Assembly: GCF_001442805.1 (NCBI RefSeq)
Contig: NZ_CP011131.1
Span: forward strand, 2,666,001-2,730,000
Length of the DNA: 64,000 nucleotides
Reading direction: 5' to 3'
Source of the DNA: Lysobacter gummosus
GTDB lineage: Bacteria > Pseudomonadota > Gammaproteobacteria > Xanthomonadales > Xanthomonadaceae
In this document: one piece after another, positions 1-8,473 of the stretch
Numbering within the stretch: the first letter of the stretch is position 1
Layout: each line of letters starts with the position of its first letter
Program-made: the position numbers and the translations under genes
Notes under the pieces: generated by a model
What the model was told of the DNA's origin: nothing
The model's database searches: none
Seen by the model: only the letters and a program-made list of their open reading frames with translations

Positions 1-1323
1 CATACGCCAAATCACGCAAACCCGGATTCCTCCCAGACCGTATCGGTGCACTCCACCGGTTCGCATGCCGAGGTGGCGCCGGGCGATATCGCCGTCGGCG
101 TGGTGATCGGCCGCGCCTCGGAGTACTTCGACTTCTTCGTCTACGGCATCGCCTCGGCGCTGGTGTTCCCGTCGGTGTTCTTCCCGCACCTGGGCAAGCT
201 CGAAGGCACCTTGTGGTCGTTCGCGATCTTCGCGCTGGCCTTTATCTCGCGTCCGTTCGGCACGATCTTGTTCATGTGGATCCAGCGCCGCTGGGATCGC
301 AGCACCAAGCTCACCATCGCCTTGTTCCTGCTCGGCACCTGCACCGCCGGCATCGCCTTCCTGCCGAGCTTCAGCAAGATCGGCGCGCTGTCGATCGTGC
401 TGCTGTCACTGTTCCGGCTGGGCCAGGGCGTCGCTCTGGGCGGTTCCTGGGACGGCCTGCCGTCGCTGCTGGCGCTGAACGCGCCGAAGCAGCGCCGCGG
501 CTGGTACGCGATGCTGGGCCAACTCGGCGCGCCGTTCGGCTTCATCATCGCCGCGGCGCTGTTCGCCTACCTCAACACCGCGCTGCCGCGCGCCGACTTC
601 CTCGACTGGGGCTGGCGCTATCCGTTCTTCGCCGCCTTCGCCATCAACGTGGTCGCGCTGTTCGCGCGCCTGCGCCTGGTGGTCACGCACGAATACGAGC
701 GCGAGCTGGGCGAGCACGAGCTCGAACCCACGCCGGTGCTGGAGCTGTTCAGCGCCAAGGGCCGCCACGTGGTGATCGGCGCCTTCGCCGCGTTGGCCAG
801 CTACGCGCTGTTCCATATCGTCACGATCTTCCCGCTGTCGTGGATCCTGCTGTATTCGGACCAGTCGGTGACCCAGTTCCTGATGGTGCAGATCCTGGGC
901 GCCGTCCTCGCCGCCGGCGCGGTGGTGGCCTCGGGCTGGATCGCCGACCGTTTCGGCCGCCCGCGCACCCTGGCGGCGCTGGCCGCGGCGATCGCCATGT
1001 TCAGCGGCTTCGCGCCGACGCTGATGGCGTCCGGCGACCTGGGCCAGGACGTGTTCATCTTGATCGGCTTCGTGCTGCTGGGCTTGTCCTACGGACAGGC
1101 CGCAGGCTCGGTGACGGCCAACTTCGGCTCCAAGTACCGCTATACCGGCGCCGCGTTGACCTCCGACCTGGCCTGGCTGATCGGCGCCGCGTTCGCGCCG
1201 CTGATCGCGCTGGGGCTGAGCGCGCACTTCGGGCTGGCTTTCATCGGCGTGTACTTGCTGTCGGGTGCGATCTGCACGATGGCGGCGCTTGGGGTGAACC
1301 GGATGTTGAACATCCGCAGCTGA
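1..1323 (+). CDS. MFS transporter, metabolite:H+ symporter (MHS) type, 5' end probably outside window
   Basis: Inner-membrane secondary transporter of about 12 helices, related to the citrate/proline/shikimate MHS family. The N-terminal helix signature GRASEYFDFFVYG and the loop ISRPFG followed by a basic stretch (RRWDR) are typical of MHS proteins, and a second MFS-like loop (GWIADRFGRPR) lies in the middle of the protein. The frame is open to base 1. A GTG at 46 is possible but has no Shine-Dalgarno in front of it, so the real start probably lies upstream. The substrate cannot be told from sequence. The gene is followed directly by a palindromic repeat pair and faces a convergent gene on the minus strand. 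Confidence 0.85.
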   Translation, partial: HTPNHANPDSSQTVSVHSTGSHAEVAPGDIAVGVVIGRASEYFDFFVYGIASALVFPSVFFPHLGKLEGTLWSFAIFALAFISRPFGTILFMWIQRRWDRSTKLTIALFLLGTCTAGIAFLPSFSKIGALSIVLLSLFRLGQGVALGGSWDGLPSLLALNAPKQRRGWYAMLGQLGAPFGFIIAAALFAYLNTALPRADFLDWGWRYPFFAAFAINVVALFARLRLVVTHEYERELGEHELEPTPVLELFSAKGRHVVIGAFAALASYALFHIVTIFPLSWILLYSDQSVTQFLMVQILGAVLAAGAVVASGWIADRFGRPRTLAALAAAIAMFSGFAPTLMASGDLGQDVFILIGFVLLGLSYGQAAGSVTANFGSKYRYTGAALTSDLAWLIGAAFAPLIALGLSAHFGLAFIGVYLLSGAICTMAALGVNRMLNIRS

Positions 1324-1332
1324 AGTGCCTGT

Positions 1333-1442
1333 CCCTTCTCCCGCTGGCGGGAGAAGGGGGCCCGAAGGGCCGGATGAGGGCGCGCGGGGTCTTTCGGTTG
1401 CGCTTGCCCTCACCCCGGCCCTCTCCCGCAAGCGGGAGAGGG
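1333..1442. repeat. Paired intergenic palindromes (CTCTCCCGC...GCGGGAGAG type)
   Basis: Two near-perfect hairpins, 1333-1358 and 1419-1442, share the core CTCCCGC(T/A)(G/A)GCGGGAG and are joined by about 60 bases containing GGATGAGGGC and GCCCTCACCCC, which can also pair. The same unit recurs at 26397-26584. It lies between convergent genes and may act as a bidirectional terminator or a REP-like dispersed element. Confidence 0.8.
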
Positions 1443-1473
1443 AGTAGGGAAGGGCGCAGAGCAATCCGATACG

Positions 1474-2700
1474 TCAGTAGCAACGCTGCGCGCAGCGCTC
1501 CAGATCTTCCAGATACGCCTCCACCCCTTGGTCGTGCACCGGCGTCACCGTCATGTGCAGCGCGGCCGGGTTCAACAGACGGCTGATATGCCAGCCGCGC
1601 GCCTGCATCGCGTCGCCGACGCTGTGGATGTCGAATTCGTCCGAACCGAATGCGATCACGCTCAGGTGCGGCGCGCCCAGCACGTGCAGGCCGCGGATGC
1701 GGCCGATGCCTTCGATGTAGCGATCGCGCAGATGCATGACCCGCTGCGCCAGTGCGCGATAGCCGGTTTCGCCCAGGTAATGCATCACCGCCCAGGCCGC
1801 GGCCACGGCGCCGCCGGGCAGGGTGCCGGACAAGGTCTCGGTGCGGTACAGGCCCTTGGGCCAATCGCTGTATTCGAAGAACTGATGGGCCTGATCCTCG
1901 GTGTCGGCGTACAGCACCACCGAGGCGCCGTTGGCGGCGTAACCGAACTTGTGCAGATCGGCCGACAGCGAACGCACGCCGGCGATGCCCAGGTCGAAGC
2001 GCGGCACGCCGGTCATGAAGCGCGCCACGTGCGGCGCCAGGAAGCCGCCGATGCACGCGTCCACGTGCAGCCAGACATCGCGCTCGCGGGCGACGCGGGC
2101 CAGTTCCTCGACCGGGTCGATGGTGCCGAACGGCATCGACGGCGCCGAGGCGACGATCATCATCGTCTCGTGCTCGATGCATTGCGCCAAAGCCTCGACG
2201 CTGGCGCGGTAATCGCCGCCGATCGCCACCCGGATCACGTCCAGCCCCATCACCTCGGCGGCCTGGTCGTAGGCCGGATGCGCGCTGGCGGGCAGCAACA
2301 GGTGCGGGCTTCGCACGTGCGGGCGGCGCGCGCGGAACGCGCGGTAAGCGCTGCGCACGGCCAGCATCACGCTTTCGCTGCCGCCGGAGGTGACCGTACC
2401 GCAGGCATCGCGGCCACCGCCGAGCAGCGACAGCGAGATCTGCACCAGATCGTCCTGCATCTTGCGCAGGCTGGGGAACATGGTCGGCGCCAGCGCGTTC
2501 TCGCTGATGAACATCCCGTAGGCGCGGCGGGCGACATCGAGCACATCCTCGCCGGCGTAGTAGACGTGCAGCGAACCGCGGCCCTGGCGCCAGTCGGCAT
2601 CGCCGCTGCGCAGATCGGAAAGCGCTTCCTGGAGTTCGCTCCAGGGTTGGCCGCGGGCGGGCAGGGTCTTACGTCCTTGGACGTTGAACGAGGACATCAT
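1474..2700 (-). CDS. PLP-dependent decarboxylase/lyase, sphingosine-1-phosphate lyase-like
   Basis: A 408-residue fold-type I PLP enzyme of the group II decarboxylase superfamily, closest in motif pattern to sphinganine-1-phosphate aldolase. Visible signatures are the TSGGSESVMLA phosphate-binding loop in the first third, the HVDACIGGF motif (Asp binding the pyridine nitrogen) near the middle, and SADLHKFGYA, where the Lys after His should form the internal aldimine. Family members cleave phosphorylated long-chain bases or decarboxylate amino acids; which of these applies is not clear. No signal peptide is visible, so it is probably cytosolic. Two ATGs in tandem open the frame. It stands alone, with a long non-coding stretch upstream. 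Confidence 0.8.
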   Translation of the reverse strand: MMSSFNVQGRKTLPARGQPWSELQEALSDLRSGDADWRQGRGSLHVYYAGEDVLDVARRAYGMFISENALAPTMFPSLRKMQDDLVQISLSLLGGGRDACGTVTSGGSESVMLAVRSAYRAFRARRPHVRSPHLLLPASAHPAYDQAAEVMGLDVIRVAIGGDYRASVEALAQCIEHETMMIVASAPSMPFGTIDPVEELARVARERDVWLHVDACIGGFLAPHVARFMTGVPRFDLGIAGVRSLSADLHKFGYAANGASVVLYADTEDQAHQFFEYSDWPKGLYRTETLSGTLPGGAVAAAWAVMHYLGETGYRALAQRVMHLRDRYIEGIGRIRGLHVLGAPHLSVIAFGSDEFDIHSVGDAMQARGWHISRLLNPAALHMTVTPVHDQGVEAYLEDLERCAQRCY

Positions 2701-3729
2701 GGGCGCGGTCTCGTAAGCGGATGTGGATGAAGGTGGCAGGCGTTGTGCGTCGTGCAGCGACGCTGCGCGTCATGCGGTCTGCATGTGGCGCAGCGGATAC
2801 GGCAGTGGTTCGTTGCTTCGCATCGACGCGTCTCGGCGATTCCGGCGCGCACGCCGTCCGGGCCGCGGCATGCGGCCCGTCTGCGTTGCGATCAGCGGCA
2901 TAGGTTTTATGCCGAAGCGATCACCGATTAACGTGAGCGCGATGCGCCGCGACGCAAGCCGATGGTGAATCGAGACTTGCGACGCGTGCGAGTTGCGCTA
3001 CAGCGCGCAACTCATGCGCGACAGCGTCCGGCAGCGATCGCCGGACGGCCTGCGCCGGGCATGCGCGCATCGCGCGCAGCATCGGAGAAAGTCGTTGTTT
3101 TGGGCGAGCCGCCATGCGGTCGCGTCGGGTTGGGGCTTGAGTTCTTCAATGGACTTGCTCCGTGTCACGAAGAAGGGTCGCGCGAAAAGCGCAGATCGGC
3201 CGACGAATAGATGCGCGTTTTTTTTAGTCGGTATGCGCGAGGCCGGTGGGTGCGACGAAATCGTTGGAATCAAACTGCCAAGACAGTGTTACGTCCCGGT
3301 GTCGTATCGGTCAACGATCGCGCGAAGTTGGTTGTTCAAGTAGCGATGCGTATCGCACTGCGCCTCGCGAAGGATCACACAATCGCAGGCGCTTGCGTTG
3401 CATCAAGGTGTTTGGAGTGGTTTCTGAGTGCGTTGCGAATTCGCCTGTATTTCAAGACTAATTGCGATGTGTGATCGCAGTTGTGAAGCGCGATGCGCGC
3501 CCGTATGCGCGACAGCGCGCTTTGCCGCGACGGGCCGTTTCAGTGAGTTTGAGTGAGCGATGTATAGCGCGCGTGATGCGCGGCTTTCCGATGCATGACG
3601 ATACCGGTGCGTACACGGCGACCATCGAAGCTGAAGCGATGCGGTTTTGTTCAGGCTCGCGGCGCGCGAGCGAGGTCGCTGCGTCCGCGTTCGACCCGCG
3701 GCGCGCGGATCGAACGCGGATGCGGGTGC
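2701..3729. other. 1 kb stretch without a credible gene
   Basis: Between the 5' end of the PLP-enzyme gene and the 3' end of the phosphatase gene. All frames give short, Arg/Cys-rich or low-complexity translations. The base composition from about 3100 to 3500 is visibly more AT-rich than neighbouring genes (runs of T near 3220). Short motifs such as GCGATG, GATCGCG and GTGATGCG recur, as they do in the NRPS leader (44900-45450). The promoter of the minus-strand lyase gene must lie at its left end. Confidence 0.6.
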
Positions 3730-5331
3730 TCAGACCGCCTGCAGGACCTGGGTGAACACACTGGCGCCGTCGAGGTCGCGCAGATCGACGCTGAGCGCGC
3801 GGCTGTCGGGATCGATGTTGACCTCGCCGAAGAACTGATAGCCCGCCAGCGGCGAGGCGTTCGGCGCCGGAGGCGCTTTCTGGAACACCACCTTCGGGCC
3901 GAAGCTGGCGTCGAGCGCATTCGGGCCGAAGGAGCCGGCGTTGAGCGGGCCGGCGACGAATTCCCAGAACGGCGAGAAGTCCTGGAACGCGGCGCGGCTG
4001 GGATCGTAGTGATGTGCGGCGCAGTAGTGCACGTCGGCGGTCAGCCAGACCACGTTGTCCACGCCGCGGATCGCGCGCAGCAGTTCGGCGAATTCCAGTT
4101 CGCGGCCGCGCGGCAGGCCGGGATCGCCGTTGGCCACCGCTTCCCAGCGCGGCCGGCCTTGCGCGTCGGTGCCGTCGGGGACTTGCAGGCCCAGCGGCAT
4201 GTCGGCGGCGACGATCTTCCAGGTCGCGCGCGAACGGCGCAGGCCCTCGGCCAGTTCGCGCAATTGGCGGCGGCCGAGAAAGGCGGTGTCGGCGCCGGCC
4301 GCGGCCTGTAGATTATCGGTGTTGGGGCCGCGATAGCTGCGCATGTCGAGCATGAACACATCCAGCAGCGGCCCGTAGTGGATCACGCGATCGATACGGG
4401 TGCCGCGCGGATCCGGACCGCGACGTTGCGGCGAATATTCCAGGAAGGCCTGACGCGCGCGGCGCACCAGCACATCGATGTCCTTGACCGTGTAGCGCGG
4501 ATCGGCGCGCAGATCCTTCGACGGCGACCAGTTGTTGACCACTTCGTGATCGTCCCACTGCCACAGCTGCGGCACCTGCGCGGCGAAGCGGCGCAGATTC
4601 TCGTCGAGCAGGTTGTAGCGATAGCGGCCGCGGTATTCGTCCAGGGTTTCGGCGACCTTGTGCACGCCCTCGGCAACCAGATTGCGCCATATGCGGCCGT
4701 TCTCGGCCGGCGCTTCGGCGGCGATGGCGCCGTCGGCATAGATGGTGTCGCCCGAGTGCAGGAAGAAATCCGGATCGCGCAGGCGCATGGCTTCGAAGAT
4801 GCGCATGCCGCCGATCTCGGGATTGATGCCCCAGCCCTGGCCGGCGACATCGCCGCCCCAGACGAAGCGCACCGGCCGGGTGCGCGCATGCGGCAGAGTA
4901 TGCGGAGCCGCGCGCAGGCGGCCTTCGCTCCAGGCGCTGCGCACGCCGCTGCGCGCGTCTTCGAAAGCGACGCGGATTTTGCGCTGGCATGGGCCGGGCA
5001 GGCGCGGAATGTCCAGGCGCGAGGTGAAATCGCTGGCCTCGCTCGCCAGCGGGCCGCGCAGGCGCAGGGCGCGGCGGAAACCGTCTTCGTCGCCGATCTC
5101 GACCCACAGGCGCGCGGCGCGATCGCTGCGCGCCCACACCGTGGCGCCGCGTTCGCCGACATCGCCGAATTGCAGGCCGTAGGGCAATTGCGGCCGCGCC
5201 GATTCGGCGGTGATCGGCGCGGGCCCGGCGATGGCGGGCAGCAGCGGCAGGCTGGCGCTGAGCGCGCCCAGGCTGAGGGCGGTGCCGGATCGGGACAGGA
5301 AGCGGCGGCGGAAGGGATCGTGATCGTGCAT
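3730..5331 (-). CDS. phoD: Alkaline phosphatase D (PhoD) family, Tat-exported
   Basis: A 533-residue secreted phosphodiesterase/phosphomonoesterase of the PhoD metallophosphatase family, expected to release phosphate from extracellular esters. The N-terminus carries a twin-arginine signal (RRRFLS, residues 8-13, then a hydrophobic stretch to about residue 36), consistent with export of a folded, metal-loaded enzyme. Metal-binding motifs are visible: GGD around 159-161, HSGDTIYAD at 192-200, WDDHEVVNNW at 259-268 and TADVHY in the last third. An N-terminal beta domain precedes the catalytic core, as usual in PhoD. Length is normal. The gene is monocistronic on the minus strand; no Pho box was identified by eye. 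Confidence 0.9.
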   Translation of the reverse strand: MHDHDPFRRRFLSRSGTALSLGALSASLPLLPAIAGPAPITAESARPQLPYGLQFGDVGERGATVWARSDRAARLWVEIGDEDGFRRALRLRGPLASEASDFTSRLDIPRLPGPCQRKIRVAFEDARSGVRSAWSEGRLRAAPHTLPHARTRPVRFVWGGDVAGQGWGINPEIGGMRIFEAMRLRDPDFFLHSGDTIYADGAIAAEAPAENGRIWRNLVAEGVHKVAETLDEYRGRYRYNLLDENLRRFAAQVPQLWQWDDHEVVNNWSPSKDLRADPRYTVKDIDVLVRRARQAFLEYSPQRRGPDPRGTRIDRVIHYGPLLDVFMLDMRSYRGPNTDNLQAAAGADTAFLGRRQLRELAEGLRRSRATWKIVAADMPLGLQVPDGTDAQGRPRWEAVANGDPGLPRGRELEFAELLRAIRGVDNVVWLTADVHYCAAHHYDPSRAAFQDFSPFWEFVAGPLNAGSFGPNALDASFGPKVVFQKAPPAPNASPLAGYQFFGEVNIDPDSRALSVDLRDLDGASVFTQVLQAV

Positions 5332-5829
5332 GGCGTCGGCTCGGCACTTGGGGGAAATCCGACCCTAGCTCGCGCAGATGGCAGCCGTATGGCCGTCGTT
5401 GGCGCCCGGATCGCGCTTGGGCCTGCAAAAGGTACAAACGATTCCGCGGCACGAGCGCGGCCTCGAAGTCTCTGTGGGAGGCAGCTTCAGCCCCGCCCGA
5501 GGTCTGGCCTCATCCTCAGGCAGCATCGCCGCCATGGTTCGCAGTCGGGCCTGAAGGTCCTCCCACAAAAGACTTCACAGCGACAACGCACGCATTGCCC
5601 GCCATCAACCCGCCCGCTACACTGCCGCGGTCGAAGAAGGCAGGTTTGGTTTAGGTAGGCCCAAACCCTTCCATTTACGGAAGATCTGTTCCTTTCCTGG
5701 CGGTGCGCGTTCAGCGCTCGGCCTGCGCATGAGAACCCTCGACGAATCCCGGCGCTACGGCGTCTCGGGTTCGTCCTGTGTTCGCGCCCGACGCGTCGTT
5801 CCCGGATGAGCCCTGTCCAGGAGCTTCAC
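5332..5829. other. Divergent intergenic region with a repeat and a small hairpin
   Basis: Holds the promoters of the divergent phosphatase and MFS genes. It contains a dispersed-type repeat bounded by TGTGGGAG/CTCCCACA (5473-5567) and a small hairpin, GTTTGG (5644-5649) with CCAAAC (5661-5666). No gene is supported. Confidence 0.6.
5473..5567. repeat. Intergenic element bounded by TGTGGGAG / CTCCCACA
   Basis: An approximately 95-base element with terminal inverted repeats TGTGGGAG (5473-5480) and CTCCCACA (5560-5567), and internal partly pairing arms (CAGCTTCAGCCC, GGGCCTGAAGGTC). It looks like a MITE- or REP-like dispersed element. Only one copy is seen in this window. Confidence 0.6.
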
Positions 5830-7041
5830 GTGTCCAACCTCTCCGCTTTGTCTTATCCGCACCTGCTGCGCGGCCGCATCGGCGTGATCGCGGTATCGGT
5901 GTTCCTCAACTTCGTCGGCTTCACCCTGGTCATTCCGGTGATGCCGTTCCTGCTGGTCGGCCATACCCGCCATCTGGCGTTCGCGGTCGGCGCCATCGTT
6001 TCGGTCTACGCGCTGTGCGAGTTCATCGCCGCGCCGATCCTGGGCGCGTGCAGCGACCGCTACGGCCGGCGCCCGGTGCTGCTGTTGTCGCTGCTGGGCT
6101 CGGCGGTCGGCTATGCGCTGATCGGCATCGGCGGCAGCCTGTGGATGATCGTCGCCGGCCGCGTCATCGACGGCCTCACCGCCGGCAGCATCAGCGCCTT
6201 GTTCGCCTATGTGGCCGATGTGGTCGAACCGCAGCAGCGCAGCCGCGTGTACGGACTGCTGGGCGCGGTCGGCGGCCTGGGCTTCATGCTCGGGCCGGCG
6301 ATCGGCGGCGTTCTCGGCGAGGTATCGCTGAGCTGCCCGGTGTTCGTCGCCGCCGCGTTGAGTCTGGCCAATCTGTACTGGGTCCATCGCGCGGTCGTCG
6401 AAAGCCTGCCGCACGAACGCCGCAGCGCGCGCTTTCACTGGCGCGGGCTCAATCCGCTGAGGCAACTGCGCTCGGCGTTGACGGGCAGGCATCTGCGAAT
6501 CCTGTTCGCCGCCGCGTTCGGCTTCTGTCTGGCCGCGGCGATGTGGCAAAGCAATCTGCCGGTGTTCCTCAAGCAAGCGCTCGGCTCGGGCCCGTTGCAG
6601 ATCGGATTGTTGCTGTTGGTCGTCGGCGCGCTCGACATCATCGGCCAGGGCATGCTCGCCGGGTGGCTGCTGGGCCGTTACGGCGAGCGCCGCGTGGCCG
6701 GCGCGGGTTTGCTGCTCAATGCCTTGGGCTGCGCCTTGACCGCTTCGGTGCTGATGATTCCGTCGTGGTGGTGGCTGGCGCTGGTGGTCGCGGCCTTCAC
6801 TCTGGGCGATGGCTTGTTCCAGCCTTCGATCGGCGGACTGATCGCGAACGCGGCGCCCGACGACATGCAGGGCTCGATCCAGGGCGCCAACCAGAGTCAG
6901 CAGGCGGTGGCGCGCATGATCGGCCCGTTGCTGGCGGCCGGCCTGTTCGGCTGGCATCCGGCCTTGCCGTATGCCGGCGGCGCGCTGGCTTTGCTGGCGG
7001 CGCTGGCGGTCTTGCTGGGTCTGCGCAATCGCCGCGCTTGA
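5830..7041 (+). CDS. MFS efflux transporter, TetA/multidrug (DHA1) type
   Basis: A drug:H+ antiporter-like MFS protein of about 12 helices. Diagnostic features are FVGFTLVIPVMPFLLVG in helix 1, the conserved loop motif ACSDRYGRRPVLL between helices 2 and 3, and the motif-C-like GLGFMLGPAIGG in helix 5, typical of 12-TM exporters such as TetA and Bcr. The GTG at 5830 is preferred over the ATG at 5806 because AGGAG (5819-5823) sits six bases before it and the protein then begins just ahead of helix 1. The substrate is unknown. It precedes the RND efflux operon by about 190 bases on the same strand. Confidence 0.85.
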   Translation: MSNLSALSYPHLLRGRIGVIAVSVFLNFVGFTLVIPVMPFLLVGHTRHLAFAVGAIVSVYALCEFIAAPILGACSDRYGRRPVLLLSLLGSAVGYALIGIGGSLWMIVAGRVIDGLTAGSISALFAYVADVVEPQQRSRVYGLLGAVGGLGFMLGPAIGGVLGEVSLSCPVFVAAALSLANLYWVHRAVVESLPHERRSARFHWRGLNPLRQLRSALTGRHLRILFAAAFGFCLAAAMWQSNLPVFLKQALGSGPLQIGLLLLVVGALDIIGQGMLAGWLLGRYGERRVAGAGLLLNALGCALTASVLMIPSWWWLALVVAAFTLGDGLFQPSIGGLIANAAPDDMQGSIQGANQSQQAVARMIGPLLAAGLFGWHPALPYAGGALALLAALAVLLGLRNRRA

Positions 7042-7234
7042 ATGACGCGCCGCCGGCCGGTGGCGCCGATTTCGCCACATTCGGCGGCTGCGGCAAAGCC
7101 AGCCACCACATAACGTTCACGCCGTCTTCCGAACATTGGCCGCGAATTACGATTCTGTAATGCGGACAACCGAAACCGGCTTCGCGCGTTAGCTTTATCC
7201 GAATCTCACGAATCAAGCGGATGCAGGCAGGCCT

Positions 7235-8473
7235 ATGGGCACGACGCGGGAAGCTCAATCGGGCGATGCGCCTCCTCGCCAAGGCCGATGGCGGCGCCAT
7301 CAGGGACTGTTGCTGACGATCCTCGGCGTGCTGGTGCTGATCGCGCTGGTGTGGTGGCTGGTGCACGGGCGCGCCGCCGAGCAGCGCGGCAATCGCCGGC
7401 CCACCGCGACGGTCGGCATCGCGACCGCGGCCAGCGGCTCGATCCCGATCACCATCGAAGCCCTGGGCACGGTCACGCCGCTGGCGACGGTGACGGTGCG
7501 GCCGCAGGTCTCGGGCAATATCGTCGATATCGCCTTCAAGGAAGGGCAGACGGTAAGCAAGGGCCAGGTGCTGCTGAGCATCGACCCGCGTCCGTTCCAA
7601 CTGGCGCTGCAGCAGGCGCAGGGCAGTCTGGCGCGCGATGAGGCGCAGTTGCGCGTCGCGCAACTGACCTTGCAGCGTTATCAGACATTGGTCTCGCAGG
7701 ATTCGATCGCACGCCAGGACTTCGACACCCAGGCCGCGACCGTGCGCCAGTTGACCGGCGTGGTCGCCACCGATCAGGCCGCGGTCGGCACGGCCAAACT
7801 CAATCTCGACTACAGCCAGGTCAAGGCGCCGATCGCCGGACGTGTGGGCCTGCGCGTGGTCGATCTGGGCAATTACGTCACGCCCGGCGATGCCGCGGGT
7901 GTTGCGGTGATCGCCGCGGTGACGCCGATCGATGTCGAATTCACCGCGCCGCAGGACGATCTGCCGCGCATCCAGGCGCGATTGGCGAAGGGCGATGCGC
8001 TGGCGGTGACGGTGCTCGATCGAACCCGCACGCAAGTGCTCGGGCAAGGCCAGTTCCTGACCCTGGACAACGTGATCGACCCGACCACCGGCACGGTCAA
8101 GGCCAAGGCGCGCTTCGCCAACGCCGACGCGCGTTTGTTCCCGAGCCAGTTCGTCAACGTACGGGTGTTGCTGGATACCTTGAACAACGCCATCGTGGTG
8201 CCGTCGGCGGCGCTGCGCAGCGGCCCGCGCGGCGATTTCGTCTATGTGGTCGGCGCCGATCGTAAGGCTTCGCTGCGCATGGTGAAACGCGGGCCGGCCT
8301 CGGGCGACAGCGTGTCGATCGCGCAAGGCTTGCGCGCTGGCGAGAAGGTGGTGATTTCCGGCGGCGACCAACTCACCGACGGCGCCGAAGTACGCTTGCC
8401 GGAAGACGCGGCCAAGGGCGGCGCCGGCGCGCAGCAGGGCGAACGTCGCGGCGGCCGCCGTAGCGCGCAATGA
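7235..8473 (+). CDS. mdtA: RND efflux periplasmic adaptor (MdtA-like membrane fusion protein)
   Basis: A 412-residue HlyD/AcrA-family adaptor that links the inner-membrane RND pump to the outer-membrane channel. An N-terminal transmembrane anchor (about residues 25-44) is followed by the barrel-sandwich hybrid region ([17 protein letters not shown]... and later [11 protein letters not shown]), an alpha-helical hairpin between them, a beta-barrel domain and a membrane-proximal domain. No lipobox Cys is present, unlike AcrA, which fits MdtA. The stop codon overlaps the ATG of the next gene (ATGA), so translation is probably coupled. It is the first gene of a four-gene efflux operon. Confidence 0.92.
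   Translation: MGTTREAQSGDAPPRQGRWRRHQGLLLTILGVLVLIALVWWLVHGRAAEQRGNRRPTATVGIATAASGSIPITIEALGTVTPLATVTVRPQVSGNIVDIAFKEGQTVSKGQVLLSIDPRPFQLALQQAQGSLARDEAQLRVAQLTLQRYQTLVSQDSIARQDFDTQAATVRQLTGVVATDQAAVGTAKLNLDYSQVKAPIAGRVGLRVVDLGNYVTPGDAAGVAVIAAVTPIDVEFTAPQDDLPRIQARLAKGDALAVTVLDRTRTQVLGQGQFLTLDNVIDPTTGTVKAKARFANADARLFPSQFVNVRVLLDTLNNAIVVPSAALRSGPRGDFVYVVGADRKASLRMVKRGPASGDSVSIAQGLRAGEKVVISGGDQLTDGAEVRLPEDAAKGGAGAQQGERRGGRRSAQ

Noticed and set aside
3211..3755. Short frames in the 2701-3729 gap as genes
   Set aside because: No ribosome sites, odd composition and no recognisable motif.
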